A DNA stretch of 20,017 nucleotides from Verrucomicrobia bacterium UBA673 (GCA_002299785.1 DBNL01000088.1:1-20017), one strand, 5' to 3'; counted from the stretch's first letter, positions 1 to 7,190 are shown. Numbers and translations: made by a program. The notes: generated from the letters alone by a model not told the origin.

Positions 1-4
1 AAGA

Positions 5-81
5 TGGCGGGAGTGACGAGACTTGAACTCGCAACCTCCTGCGTGACAGGCAGGCGCTCTAACCGATTGAGCTACACCCCC
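5..81 (-). tRNA. tRNA-Asp (GUC)
   Basis: Read on the minus strand, this folds as a complete tRNA. The acceptor stem GGGGGTG pairs with CACTCCC (one G-U), and the D-arm GCTC/GAGC and the T-arm with GTTCAAG are present. The anticodon stem CCTGC/GCAGG closes the loop CTGTCAC, giving anticodon GUC, which decodes Asp. The discriminator base is G, as expected for Asp, and CCA is encoded at 7-5. It lies downstream of a tRNA-Ser gene on the same strand. Confidence 0.96.
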
Positions 82-96
82 GACAAGGGACGGAGG

Positions 97-124
97 AACC
101 TACCAGAAGTTTTTTGCCGGTCAA
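97..124 (-). promoter_or_regulatory. Candidate sigma70 promoter for tRNA-Asp
   Basis: On the minus strand, TTGACC (124-119, 5/6 to the -35 consensus) is followed after 16 bp by TAGGTT (102-97, a weak -10, 3/6). Start of transcription would fall near 90, about 9 nt before the mature 5' end of tRNA-Asp at 81. Position and the good -35 support it; the -10 is poor. It would let tRNA-Asp be transcribed independently of the upstream tRNA-Ser. Confidence 0.35.
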
Positions 125-216
125 GCGAGTTAGAAAAAAAAATGATCCGGACAACAGACGTCAAGGAGGTGGGTGTGGGGAACACCGCAGAAGAAACGTG
201 CCGCTGCCCGAACCAG

Positions 217-272
217 TTGGGGATGATTTGCCTCTGGCCGAGTTATGTCAATCCCCAAATATCGACTCGGCC
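217..272 (-). ncRNA. Interleaved inverted repeats, candidate pseudoknotted RNA element
   Basis: Two perfect 8-bp inverted repeats interlock here. TTGGGGAT at 217-224 is complementary to ATCCCCAA at 251-258, and GGCCGAGT at 236-243 is complementary to ACTCGGCC at 265-272. The order stem A, stem B, stem A', stem B' is that of an H-type pseudoknot. Read on the minus strand, the direction of both flanking tRNAs, the loops are 6, 7 and 11 nt, and the last one (agaggcaaatc) is fairly A-rich. The rest of 82-330 holds no convincing gene. I know no named RNA family that matches. The strand and the existence of a transcript are inferred. Confidence 0.35.
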
Positions 273-330
273 CAATTCAAGTACCCAAGCCCCATTTAGA
301 CTCAATTCCTATAAAAAACGCGAAATAAAA

Positions 331-420
331 TGGCGGAGAGGGAGGGATTCGAACCCCCGTTACCTTTTCAAGTAATCACGCTTTCCAGGCGTGCGCCTTC
401 AACCGCTCAGCCACCTCTCC
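331..420 (-). tRNA. tRNA-Ser (GGA)
   Basis: On the minus strand, the acceptor stem GGAGAGG pairs perfectly with CCTCTCC, followed by discriminator G and an encoded CCA (333-331). The anticodon stem CACGC/GCGTG closes the loop CTGGAAA, giving anticodon GGA for Ser UCC/UCU codons. The long variable arm between anticodon and T arms, and the roughly 90-nt length, are the class II features expected of tRNA-Ser. A T-rich stretch follows the 3' end (about 330-310) and may assist termination or processing. Confidence 0.96.
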
Positions 421-513
421 AGCAAGCGGCCACGTATTGTGTAAAAAGCTTTGCCAACCGGCAAGTTAATTGAATCTCAACCGGCTGTTTCATGGCACAA
501 GCTAACTGGCCAC

Positions 514-543
514 TTGCCAGCGGCGGGCGCTTGTGAATAGTTT
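514..543 (+). promoter_or_regulatory. Weak candidate promoter for the aminotransferase
   Basis: TTGCCA (514-519, 5/6 match to a -35 box) is followed by 18 bp and TAGTTT (538-543, only 3/6 to a -10 box). Transcription would begin near 550, just before the ATG at 554, giving an almost leaderless message. The same stretch carries a small hairpin, CTGGC/GCCAG (506-520). The rest of 421-553 shows nothing else convincing. Confidence 0.2.
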
Positions 544-553
544 AACGCGCTCT

Positions 554-1642
554 ATGGGGCACTTGAAATTGCACATACCGGGGCCGATCGAGGTCAGTGA
601 CAAGACGTTTGAAGCGTTTCGCATGCCGATGATCGGGCATCGCAGCCAGGACTTTAAAGACCTGTATACTGCCGTGATGCCAAACCTGCAGGCGCTGCTC
701 TACACGGAGCGCTTGGTTTATCTCGGCACGGCATCGGCTTGGGGTATTATGGAGGGCGCTATACGCAACTTGGTGGCTAAGCGCGTACTCACCTGCATGA
801 AGGGTGCCTTCTCCGACAAGTGGCTCGACGTGGCCAAACGCTGTGGGAAGGAGGCTGAGGCACTGCAGGTGGAGTGGGGCTCCCCCATCCTGCCTGAACA
901 AATCGACGAGCGCCTGGCCACCGGCGAGTTCGACGCCATCACACTCGTCCACAACGAAACATCCACCGGCGTGATGAGCCCGCTTGTCGAGATTGCCCAA
1001 CTCAAAGCCAAGTATCCGGACGTGATGTTTATCGTCGACAGCGTTAGCTCTCTCTCCGCCGTGAAGATTGAGTTCGACCGTCTCGGCATCGACCTGTTGT
1101 TGGCCGGCACGCAAAAGGCTTTAGCGCTCCCGCCCGGACTGAGCGTGTTCACCGTATCTCAGGCAGCGCTCGACCGCGCTGCGACGATCAACGACCGCGG
1201 CTACTATTTTGACCTGCACGAGTTCCAGAAAAACGCGGAGAAGCAGATGACACCGAGCACGCCGAGCATCGGCCATATTTACGCTCTCCAGTCTAAGCTT
1301 GAGGACATAATGACCGAGGGGCTCGACGCCCGTTTCGAGCGGCACGCCAATCTGGCGCAAATGACCCGCGACTGGGCCGCCGGGAACGGTTTCACACTGT
1401 TCCCCGAGCCCGGTTACGAGTCGCAGACGCTGACGTGTGTGAACAACGGAGCCAAACCGGAGGGGCGCGAAATCGACGTGGCCAAGCTGCAGGCACTTAT
1501 GAAGGAGCGTGGTATTTTGATCGACGGGGGCTACGGCAAAATCAAGGGCAAAACCTTCCGACTCTCGAGTATGGGCGACGAAACAGAGGAAACGATGCAG
1601 TCTCTTTGCGGCCTGCTCGACGAGTCGATTGCCCAGCTTTAG
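554..1642 (+). CDS. Class V PLP-dependent aminotransferase (alanine-glyoxylate/serine-pyruvate type)
   Basis: This 362-residue protein belongs to the class V (fold type I) aminotransferases and should move an amino group between a small amino acid and an oxo-acid such as glyoxylate or pyruvate. The N-terminus LHIPGPIEVS and the following PMIGHRSQDF are typical of the alanine-glyoxylate/serine-pyruvate branch. The PLP Schiff-base lysine is K188 in AGTQKALALPPG, and D162 in IVDSVSS should contact the pyridine nitrogen. I start at ATG 554 because the family usually begins one or two residues before HLKLHIPGP. A GTG at 533 would add seven residues. Neither start has a clear Shine-Dalgarno. Its stop shares bases with the stop of the convergent lolD. 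The substrate cannot be fixed; a phosphoserine-aminotransferase-like role is possible. Confidence 0.88.
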   Translation: MGHLKLHIPGPIEVSDKTFEAFRMPMIGHRSQDFKDLYTAVMPNLQALLYTERLVYLGTASAWGIMEGAIRNLVAKRVLTCMKGAFSDKWLDVAKRCGKEAEALQVEWGSPILPEQIDERLATGEFDAITLVHNETSTGVMSPLVEIAQLKAKYPDVMFIVDSVSSLSAVKIEFDRLGIDLLLAGTQKALALPPGLSVFTVSQAALDRAATINDRGYYFDLHEFQKNAEKQMTPSTPSIGHIYALQSKLEDIMTEGLDARFERHANLAQMTRDWAAGNGFTLFPEPGYESQTLTCVNNGAKPEGREIDVAKLQALMKERGILIDGGYGKIKGKTFRLSSMGDETEETMQSLCGLLDESIAQL

Positions 1643-2313
1643 GCGATCAGCCCGTCGACCAGGTGAAGCGTGGTGTTTGCCCGGGCGGCGACTCTTTCGT
1701 CGTGTGTCGCGATGATCATCGTCAGCTTGGCTTCCCGCTGCAATTCACACAACAGGTTAAGCACTTCGTCGCCAGTTTTGGAATCCAGGTTACCGGTCGG
1801 CTCGTCGGCTAACAAAATTCGCGGCTGGTTGATCAGCGCCCGGGCGAGGGCTACGCGCTGTTGCTCGCCACCAGACAACTCGGTCGGCAGATGGTGCATG
1901 CGCTTGGCCAAGCCGACTCGCTCCAGCAATTCCCTGCCCCGCCGCTCCGCAACGCCGATGCGCGTGTGCGCCATTCGCGCCGGAATGAGGACGTTCTCCA
2001 GCGCGTCGAACTCCGGCAAAAGATGGTACGATTGAAACACAAAACCGACCTCGCGGTTTCGCCACTTGGCCAAGCGCGAAGCTCCCGTGCCGAACAGCGA
2101 CAGGTCGCCGGCGAACACCTCTCCAGCGCTTGGCTCGTCGAGACCACCGAGCAGATGCAGCAGTGTGCTTTTGCCCGCGCCGGATGCGCCCTGCAACGAG
2201 AGGAAGTCGCCGCTCGCGATCTCGAGGCTCACGCCGTGCAACACCTCCACCTTGCGCCGGCCAAGGTCATACGACTTGTGCAACTCCCGTGCTGAAAGGA
2301 TCACGTCACTCAT
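1639..2313 (-). CDS. lolD: ABC transporter ATP-binding protein, lipoprotein export (LolD-type)
   Basis: This 224-residue protein is a complete MacB/LolD-family ABC ATPase that powers release of lipoproteins from the inner membrane. It has a Walker A motif GASGAGKST (42-50), Q-loop FVFQSYHLLPEF (about 91-102), signature LSGGEQQ (146-152), Walker B ILLADEP (166-172) with catalytic E171, and the H-loop histidine H204 in ATHD. The length is normal. The start ATG lies inside the end of the permease gene, with an 8-nt overlap, and is preceded by a strong Shine-Dalgarno 9 nt upstream, so the two are translationally coupled. Next to a LolC/E-type permease, lolD is the best call over the related MacB or FtsE. 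Its stop overlaps that of the convergent aminotransferase. Confidence 0.92.
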   Translation of the reverse strand: MSDVILSARELHKSYDLGRRKVEVLHGVSLEIASGDFLSLQGASGAGKSTLLHLLGGLDEPSAGEVFAGDLSLFGTGASRLAKWRNREVGFVFQSYHLLPEFDALENVLIPARMAHTRIGVAERRGRELLERVGLAKRMHHLPTELSGGEQQRVALARALINQPRILLADEPTGNLDSKTGDEVLNLLCELQREAKLTMIIATHDERVAARANTTLHLVDGLIA

Positions 2314-3592
2314 GGCGAAAGGCCTCCACTGGCTTGAGTCGGCTGGCGTTCCACGCCGGGATCACCCCGGCTAACAGGCAAATAAACAAAGACCCGACGC
2401 CGATCTTTGTCAGGTCACCACCCATCTCCGAGAACTTTTGGGCCGGCAGCTTATCGAATAAATAAATCTCGGCGGGAAACAACTCGAACCCGGTCGCGAC
2501 CCTCAATAATTCCAGAAACTCATTGCGATACTCCAGCACGAGCAAGCCAAGCCCAAAACCGAACGTCAACCCCAATAACGCCACCACGAGGCTTTGCGCA
2601 AAAAACACCTGCATGATCTGCCAGCCGGTCGCGCCGAGCGCCTTAAGCGTCCCAATCTCCGGCGTGCGCTGCACCACGAATGTGATCTGCGAACTGGTGA
2701 TGCCAAACGCCGCCACGATCATTACGAAAAACAGCAGGAAAAACATCACGTTACGCTCCACCTTCAACGCGTCGAGTATCTGGGTATTCTCGTCCTCCCA
2801 CGTCGTGACCACATAACCTTGCGGCAGGTTTTTGAGCAACTTTTGCCGGACCATTTCGGTCTGTTTTGAGTCGTGCAGTTTCACTGACAAACCGTGGACA
2901 GCATCCCCAAGATCGTAGAGCCCCTGTGCGTCCTCGATGGAAGTCAGAACAAATGATGCGTTGTACTCGTAGTGACCTGTGTCAATGACACCCCTCACTT
3001 CAAAATCATCCGGCAGAAGAACTGCTTCGCTCCCCTCTTGTTGAGCCTTGCGGATCCGGTGAAAACTCCTCGCCGAATGCACCGCCAAAAAATCTCCCAC
3101 CCTGAGGTTCAGCATCCGGGCAAATTCTTTCCCCACCACCAACCCGTTTAATGCAACGTCGATGTCGCCCGCCACCAGGTTGTTGGTCGAAACCAGTGAG
3201 CTGACCTTCAACTCCTGTTCCAGATCCACTCCGCGCACCCATGGCGTGAAAACCTGCGGACTCTCCTCACCATCAGGTTGTGTCTCCACAAGCACCGGGC
3301 CGATGATGAACGGTGCTGCCCCTGAAACGGCCTCATTCGACAAAACCTCATCCCGGATGGATCGGTAGTCACTCAACGGCTTGCCGCGCTCCGAAACCTT
3401 TAGATGCGCATTTAAATCAAGCAACCGTTCGCGCAACTGCTGGCCGAAGCCGCTCATCACGCTCATCACGATAATCAGCACCGCCACGCCAAGCGTCACT
3501 CCGATGATCGAGATCAGCGTAATCGCGGAGACAAACGTGCGCTTGGGCCGCAAATACCGCAGCGCCAGCGCCAGTTCAAATGGCAGCTTCAT
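2306..3592 (-). CDS. lolE: Lipoprotein-releasing ABC permease (LolC/LolE family)
   Basis: This 428-residue inner-membrane protein has the LolC/E architecture: one N-terminal membrane helix (about 20-46), a large periplasmic domain (about 50-280), and three C-terminal helices (about 281-305, 328-352, 396-413). The opening ELALALRYLRPKR then FVSAITLISIIGVTLGV, and the cytoplasmic coupling segment TPEIGTLKALGATGWQI (about 310-326), are family hallmarks. With LolD it would extract outer-membrane lipoproteins and pass them to a carrier. Only one permease is present, so it probably works as a homodimer, as in bacteria with a single LolCE-type (LolF) protein; lolC and lolE cannot be told apart. It is first in a two-gene operon and overlaps lolD by 8 nt. 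No Shine-Dalgarno is seen before the ATG. Confidence 0.92.
   Translation of the reverse strand: MKLPFELALALRYLRPKRTFVSAITLISIIGVTLGVAVLIIVMSVMSGFGQQLRERLLDLNAHLKVSERGKPLSDYRSIRDEVLSNEAVSGAAPFIIGPVLVETQPDGEESPQVFTPWVRGVDLEQELKVSSLVSTNNLVAGDIDVALNGLVVGKEFARMLNLRVGDFLAVHSARSFHRIRKAQQEGSEAVLLPDDFEVRGVIDTGHYEYNASFVLTSIEDAQGLYDLGDAVHGLSVKLHDSKQTEMVRQKLLKNLPQGYVVTTWEDENTQILDALKVERNVMFFLLFFVMIVAAFGITSSQITFVVQRTPEIGTLKALGATGWQIMQVFFAQSLVVALLGLTFGFGLGLLVLEYRNEFLELLRVATGFELFPAEIYLFDKLPAQKFSEMGGDLTKIGVGSLFICLLAGVIPAWNASRLKPVEAFRHE
2323..2327 (-). promoter_or_regulatory. Strong Shine-Dalgarno of lolD inside lolE
   Basis: On the minus strand GGAGG (2327-2323) sits 9 nt before the lolD ATG. It is one of the few clear ribosome binding sites here. 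Most other starts in the window lack one, so its presence inside the overlapping upstream gene points to deliberate re-initiation at lolD. Confidence 0.7.
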
Positions 3593-3615
3593 TTAGCGGG
3601 CGACAAGCTACCCGA

Positions 3616-3656
3616 TGGCCAAGCGGCGGGAAAGGTTGAAGCCCACCGCTTGGCCA
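3616..3656. repeat. Perfect 11-bp inverted repeat in a divergent spacer
   Basis: TGGCCAAGCGG at 3616-3626 is the exact reverse complement of CCGCTTGGCCA at 3646-3656, with a 19-nt spacer. It lies between the lolE start (3592, minus) and the oxidoreductase start (3715, plus). A terminator is not expected between divergent starts, so it could be an operator, or a hairpin in the lolE leader. Both arms carry the GGCCAAGC motif that recurs in this window. Confidence 0.6.
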
Positions 3657-3714
3657 ATAACCTTGCTGCTTGGGCAGGCGGAGAGCATATTCGTGCCAAG
3701 TAATCCATTACATT

Positions 3715-4833
3715 ATGCCTAAAAAATATCGAGTTGGAGTCATCGGCAGCACGAATCGCGGCAATTATGGCCATGGGCTGGACACGGTATGGCGCGAATT
3801 CCCGAACACGGAAGTGGTGGCCGTAGCAGACGACAACGCAGGCGGCTTGGCCAATGCGGTAAAGCGACTAGGCAATCCTCGCGGCTACGCCGACTACCGC
3901 ACGATGCTCGAGAAGGAGACGTTCGATTTCGTGAGCATCTGCCCGCGCTGGCTCGATCAACACCGAGACATGCTAGTGGCTGCGGCCGAGTCGGGCGTAC
4001 GCGGCATCTACGAGGAGAAACCGCTCTGCCGCACATTGCGCGAGGCCGACGAAATGATCGCCGCCTGCGAGCGTAACAACGTCAAGTGCGCAGTCTCACA
4101 CCAGACTCGGTACAGCCCGATTCTTGATCAGGTTGAGCAACTCATCGCTGATGGCAGGATCGGTCGCCTGCTAGAGTTTCAACTCCACGGCAAGGAGGAC
4201 AACCGCGGCGGTGGCGAAGATTTGTGGGTGCTCGGCACGCATGTGTTTGACCTGACACATCACCTCGCTGGTTATCCGCTTTGGTGCCAGGGCTACGCCC
4301 GGCAGGACGGCGAGTCAGTGACGGCCAAGCACGTCAAGCCGGGCAACGAAGGCATCGGACCTCTTGCCGGTGACAACGTAGGGGCAACCTACGCCCTGCC
4401 CAGCGAGGTTTCGGCCCACTTCCGGTCCGTTCGCCGCACCGCCGGTAATCCCAATCGTTTTGGCCTGTCGGTTTTTGGCAGCGAAGGCGTCATCAAGATG
4501 ACCACTGGCTATCTGCCAAGCGCCAGTTTCCTGCCGGACGGCTCTTGGACACCTGCCCGCACCGGTAAAAAGTGGATTCCCATCAGCTCGAACGGTGTAG
4601 GCCAAAAAGAGACGCTCAAGGATGGCGGGCTGCACGCCGGCAATGTGTTGGCAATCCGCGACCTCATTGCCGCCGTGGAGCAGGATCGGGATCCGGAAGC
4701 AAGCATTCGGGACGCGCGCACGGCGGTCGAGATGATTGTGGCACTATTCGAGTCGCATCGGCAGGGCGGCGCGCGAGTCGATTTCCCCCTGGCCAATCGC
4801 GACAACCCTCTCGCTCAACTCAAAGCAAAATAG
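3715..4833 (+). CDS. Gfo/Idh/MocA-family NAD(P)-dependent oxidoreductase
   Basis: This 372-residue protein is of usual length for the family. An N-terminal Rossmann fold (about 1-125) opens with YRVGVIGSTNRGNYGHG, a loosened form of the glycine-rich dinucleotide loop. The EKPLC motif (101-105) carries the conserved catalytic lysine K102. The C-terminal domain has the family G-x-H-x-x-D motif in GTHVFDL (G174, H176, D179), which lies in the sugar-binding site. The family oxidises or reduces sugars, inositols and related polyols; the substrate here is unknown. I chose ATG 3715 because MPKKYRVGVIG fits the fold. A TTG at 3670 would add 15 residues without homology and no Shine-Dalgarno marks it. 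Upstream is the divergent lolE with an inverted repeat between. Confidence 0.88.
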   Translation: MPKKYRVGVIGSTNRGNYGHGLDTVWREFPNTEVVAVADDNAGGLANAVKRLGNPRGYADYRTMLEKETFDFVSICPRWLDQHRDMLVAAAESGVRGIYEEKPLCRTLREADEMIAACERNNVKCAVSHQTRYSPILDQVEQLIADGRIGRLLEFQLHGKEDNRGGGEDLWVLGTHVFDLTHHLAGYPLWCQGYARQDGESVTAKHVKPGNEGIGPLAGDNVGATYALPSEVSAHFRSVRRTAGNPNRFGLSVFGSEGVIKMTTGYLPSASFLPDGSWTPARTGKKWIPISSNGVGQKETLKDGGLHAGNVLAIRDLIAAVEQDRDPEASIRDARTAVEMIVALFESHRQGGARVDFPLANRDNPLAQLKAK

Positions 4834-4860
4834 GCCAAGCCGGGCCAATTCATATTAACC

Positions 4861-4885
4861 CCTGTCGCCAATTGGCTTTGACAGG
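4861..4885 (+). terminator. Hairpin in the oxidoreductase-pfp spacer
   Basis: CCTGTC (4861-4866) pairs with GACAGG (4880-4885), and the loop contains the palindrome GCCAATTGGC (4867-4876). No T-run follows directly; the only one, CTTTTT, is at 4915-4920. A second GACAGG at 4895-4900 gives an alternative partner for the left arm. It may be a weak terminator for the oxidoreductase, or a switch in the leader of the downstream phosphofructokinase. The stem is seen; the function is inferred. Confidence 0.3.
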
Positions 4886-4950
4886 CCAAGGGGTGACAGG
4901 CAAAGTCCCGCGCCCTTTTTGGAGGTAAGCCACAAACAAGATTTTTAAAA

Positions 4951-6357
4951 ATGTCAGACTTGGAAGACAATAACCCCACAACAAACCCCCAGACTGAAGC
5001 CAGAAACCCGCTGATTCACGACCTCAGTTCCGAACTGGAAACACCGCCTGTTGAGGTCGATGGAAAACTAGTGGGCAACATGCTAGTGGGCCAATCCGGC
5101 GGCCCGACGGCTGTCATCAATGCCAGCGTGGCCGGCGTCATTCAGGAAGCCGGCAAATACCCGGGGCAAATCAAGGAGATTTACGGCGGCCTCAACGGCA
5201 TATTCGGCATCCTGCACGAAAACCTGATCGACCTGAACGAGGAAAAGGCCCGCTCCATCGAGGAACTCAAGCACACTCCCGGTGCCGCGCTAGGCACCTG
5301 CCGCTACAAGATTCGCTTCAACGATGACCCCGAACAGGCTGCACTCGACATGAACCGGCTGTTCGAGGTCTTCGAGGCGCACAACATTCGCTATTTCTTT
5401 TACGCCGGCGGCAACGACTCCCAGGACACCAACAACAAGGTTCATCTCGAGGCCGAGAAACGTGGCTACCCGCTGCGCTGCATCGGCGTGCCGAAAACAA
5501 TCGATAACGACCTGCCACATACCGACCATACGCCGGGCTACGGCAGCGCGGTCAAGTACAATGCCACGACGGTGATGGAGACCGCGGAGGACGTCGCCAG
5601 CATGGCCACCGATGATGGGGCATGTTGCATCATTGAGGTCATGGGCCGCGCCGCCGGCTGGCTCGCCGCCGGCACCGTACTTGCCAAGCGCAAACCAACC
5701 GACGGGCCACACCTCATTTTGATGCCGGAAATCCTACTCAATGAGGATAAGTTCTTGGCCAAGATCAAGGAAATCGTCGCTCAACTCGGCTACTGCATCG
5801 TCGTCACTGGCGAGGGCGTGAAAAACACAGAGGGACACGAATTCGGGGCGGACAAGACGCGGCTCGATTCTTTCGGCCACCCGGTACTCTCCGGCGCTGC
5901 CGAGGCACTCGGGGAACTTGTCCATGGCAAACTCGACATAAAGACACGCACCGTGAAACTCGGCTATGCCCAACGCGCCGCCGCGCATTTCGCCAGCCAG
6001 CAGGATGTCGATGAGGCAGTCGCCTGCGGCGTTGCCGCCGTTCGCGCCGCCATCGATGGCAAAAGCGGGTTCATGGTCACGATCGATCGCAAGTCCGATG
6101 AGCCGTACGAGTTCACCACCGGCCTGCATCCTCTGGGCGACATCGCCCTGGTGGAGCGCACCATACCTCGTGACTGGATCAGCGAGGACGGCTGGTTGCC
6201 CAACGAAAACCTTATTAAATATGTCGCTCCACTGGTTGCCGGTCGGTTAGATCTGCCCACCAAGGGCGGCCTGCCAAAGTTCGCCGAGTTGGCCAGGGTA
6301 ACTGTCGAGAAGGTTCTGCCGCCACGCTCCCCTCTGGTTTCTCAGGAGTCAGAATAA
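4951..6357 (+). CDS. pfp: Diphosphate-dependent phosphofructokinase (PPi-PFK)
   Basis: This 468-residue protein converts fructose 6-phosphate to fructose 1,6-bisphosphate. Visible PFK motifs are GQSGGPT (47-53), GGNDSQDT (153-160), PKTIDND (181-187) and MGRAAGW (231-237). ATP-using PFKs carry GGDGS and PGTIDND. The lysine in PKTIDND, and a bulkier residue replacing the second glycine of GGDGS, are established marks of pyrophosphate users, so the reaction should be reversible and serve glycolysis and gluconeogenesis. A roughly 40-residue polar N-terminal extension precedes the catalytic core. The ATG at 4951 is the only reasonable start in frame. The nearest Shine-Dalgarno, GGAGGT (4920-4926), ends about 24 nt upstream, which is unusually far. 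The convergent pilin gene ends 24 bp downstream. Confidence 0.92.
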   Translation: MSDLEDNNPTTNPQTEARNPLIHDLSSELETPPVEVDGKLVGNMLVGQSGGPTAVINASVAGVIQEAGKYPGQIKEIYGGLNGIFGILHENLIDLNEEKARSIEELKHTPGAALGTCRYKIRFNDDPEQAALDMNRLFEVFEAHNIRYFFYAGGNDSQDTNNKVHLEAEKRGYPLRCIGVPKTIDNDLPHTDHTPGYGSAVKYNATTVMETAEDVASMATDDGACCIIEVMGRAAGWLAAGTVLAKRKPTDGPHLILMPEILLNEDKFLAKIKEIVAQLGYCIVVTGEGVKNTEGHEFGADKTRLDSFGHPVLSGAAEALGELVHGKLDIKTRTVKLGYAQRAAAHFASQQDVDEAVACGVAAVRAAIDGKSGFMVTIDRKSDEPYEFTTGLHPLGDIALVERTIPRDWISEDGWLPNENLIKYVAPLVAGRLDLPTKGGLPKFAELARVTVEKVLPPRSPLVSQESE

Positions 6358-6381
6358 GACCAGCTCCCGATCCCGTTTGCT

Positions 6382-7122
6382 TCAGTGCGGGTTCCCGCAG
6401 GTATAGTCACCCTCCTCCCAGCCGTCGCGGCTGTGGTAGGCCCACCAGTCGTGTTCCTTGGGAGATCCGTTCATGCGGGCAGCATGGCCATCGACATAAC
6501 TCAACATGATTCCCCTTTTGTGCGGCATCGTCTTGTAGTCCCAGTAAGGCATCTCCCAAGTCAGTACAGAGAGAGACGGATTAACGCAGTCACTAGCCTC
6601 ACGACCACTGACCGGTCGGCGCTCCTCATAACTGCCGCGACTTTTTGTAAGGTAAATGTGGTTCCAAACGTAGGTCACATTGTTATTGCTGCGGAATCTC
6701 GACAGCATCCCCGAATCCTGCGTCTTCATCGCAACAGAACAGGCAAAAACGGAGTGTGGCGTCCGAGACTTGCCGGGTTGTTTGGGGTCGGGAGCGCCGG
6801 TGTTTTTCCCAATATAAGGCTCAAGTAACTGAGGCATCCACACCGGGTCGTTACGCAATGCATGATCCCCACCCCAAGCCCGTCCCCAGTTGCGGCAGAG
6901 TGGAATCCGATTGTCATACTCGGAAATATACATCGTCACGGCTAGGCCGATTTGCTTGCAGTTGTTCAGGCAGGTTGACTGGCCAGCCTTGGCTTTAGCC
7001 TTGGCCAAAGCAGGCAATAAAAGGCCAGCGAGTATCGCTATAATGGCGATCACCACCAGCAACTCGATCAGCGTGAAGCCCTTGGTCAAGCGGGGGGAGT
7101 CCGTCCGGAATAGCATTTTCAT
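6382..7122 (-). CDS. Type IV pilin-like protein (type II secretion pseudopilin family)
   Basis: This 246-residue protein has a textbook prepilin leader: MKMLFRTDSPRLTKG, with cleavage expected after G15, then FTLIELLVV with the conserved E at +5 and a hydrophobic helix to about residue 38. The following LLLPALAKAKAKAG is what I recognise from the many such proteins in Verrucomicrobia and Lentisphaerae. The C-terminal SYVDGHAARMNG matches the DG-containing end motif of DUF1559-like pseudopilins. No secretion or pilus-assembly genes are nearby, so it is an orphan, as these usually are, and its role is unknown. I chose ATG 7122; a TTG at 7128 and an ATG at 7116 are alternatives. A good promoter ends about 19 nt upstream, giving a very short leader. 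Confidence 0.85.
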   Translation of the reverse strand: MKMLFRTDSPRLTKGFTLIELLVVIAIIAILAGLLLPALAKAKAKAGQSTCLNNCKQIGLAVTMYISEYDNRIPLCRNWGRAWGGDHALRNDPVWMPQLLEPYIGKNTGAPDPKQPGKSRTPHSVFACSVAMKTQDSGMLSRFRSNNNVTYVWNHIYLTKSRGSYEERRPVSGREASDCVNPSLSVLTWEMPYWDYKTMPHKRGIMLSYVDGHAARMNGSPKEHDWWAYHSRDGWEEGDYTCGNPH

Positions 7123-7140
7123 GGGCAAATTTAGATATTG

Positions 7141-7169
7141 ATATTAACTGCCGGTTTCACCTTGGTCAA
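7141..7169 (-). promoter_or_regulatory. Sigma70-like promoter of the pilin-like gene
   Basis: On the minus strand TTGACC (7169-7164, 5/6) is separated by exactly 17 bp from TAATAT (7146-7141, 4/6). Transcription would start near 7134, leaving about 12 nt before the ATG at 7122, so there is no room for a normal Shine-Dalgarno. Its -35 box lies within CTTGGTCAAG (7161-7170), which also supplies the -35 of the divergent promoter. Confidence 0.5.
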
Positions 7170-7190
7170 GTCGGCACCGGCCGTTATCAT
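7163..7190 (+). promoter_or_regulatory. Divergent sigma70-like promoter of the TPR/FG-GAP gene, leaderless
   Basis: TTGGTC (7163-7168, 4/6 to the -35 consensus) is followed by 16 bp and TATCAT (7185-7190, 5/6 to the -10 consensus). Only 7 nt separate the -10 from the ATG at 7198, so the transcript should begin at or next to the start codon. This supports ATG 7198 over the in-frame TTG at 7138, which would lie upstream of the promoter. Confidence 0.45.

Noticed and set aside
217..272. HDV-like self-cleaving ribozyme for the interleaved repeats
   Set aside because: The nested P3 hairpin and the catalytic-cytosine context expected for that class are missing; only two simple stems interlock.
4..375. 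Open frames across the tRNA region on the plus strand
   Set aside because: They run antisense through both tRNA genes, and the translations have no recognisable domain.
451..464. Small hairpin TTGCC-AACC-GGCAA upstream of tRNA-Ser
   Set aside because: The 5-bp stem has no T-run and no evident role, and is short enough to be chance.
3670..3714. TTG start extending the oxidoreductase by 15 residues
   Set aside because: The extension has no homology-like sequence and no ribosome site; ATG 3715 begins exactly at the Rossmann strand.
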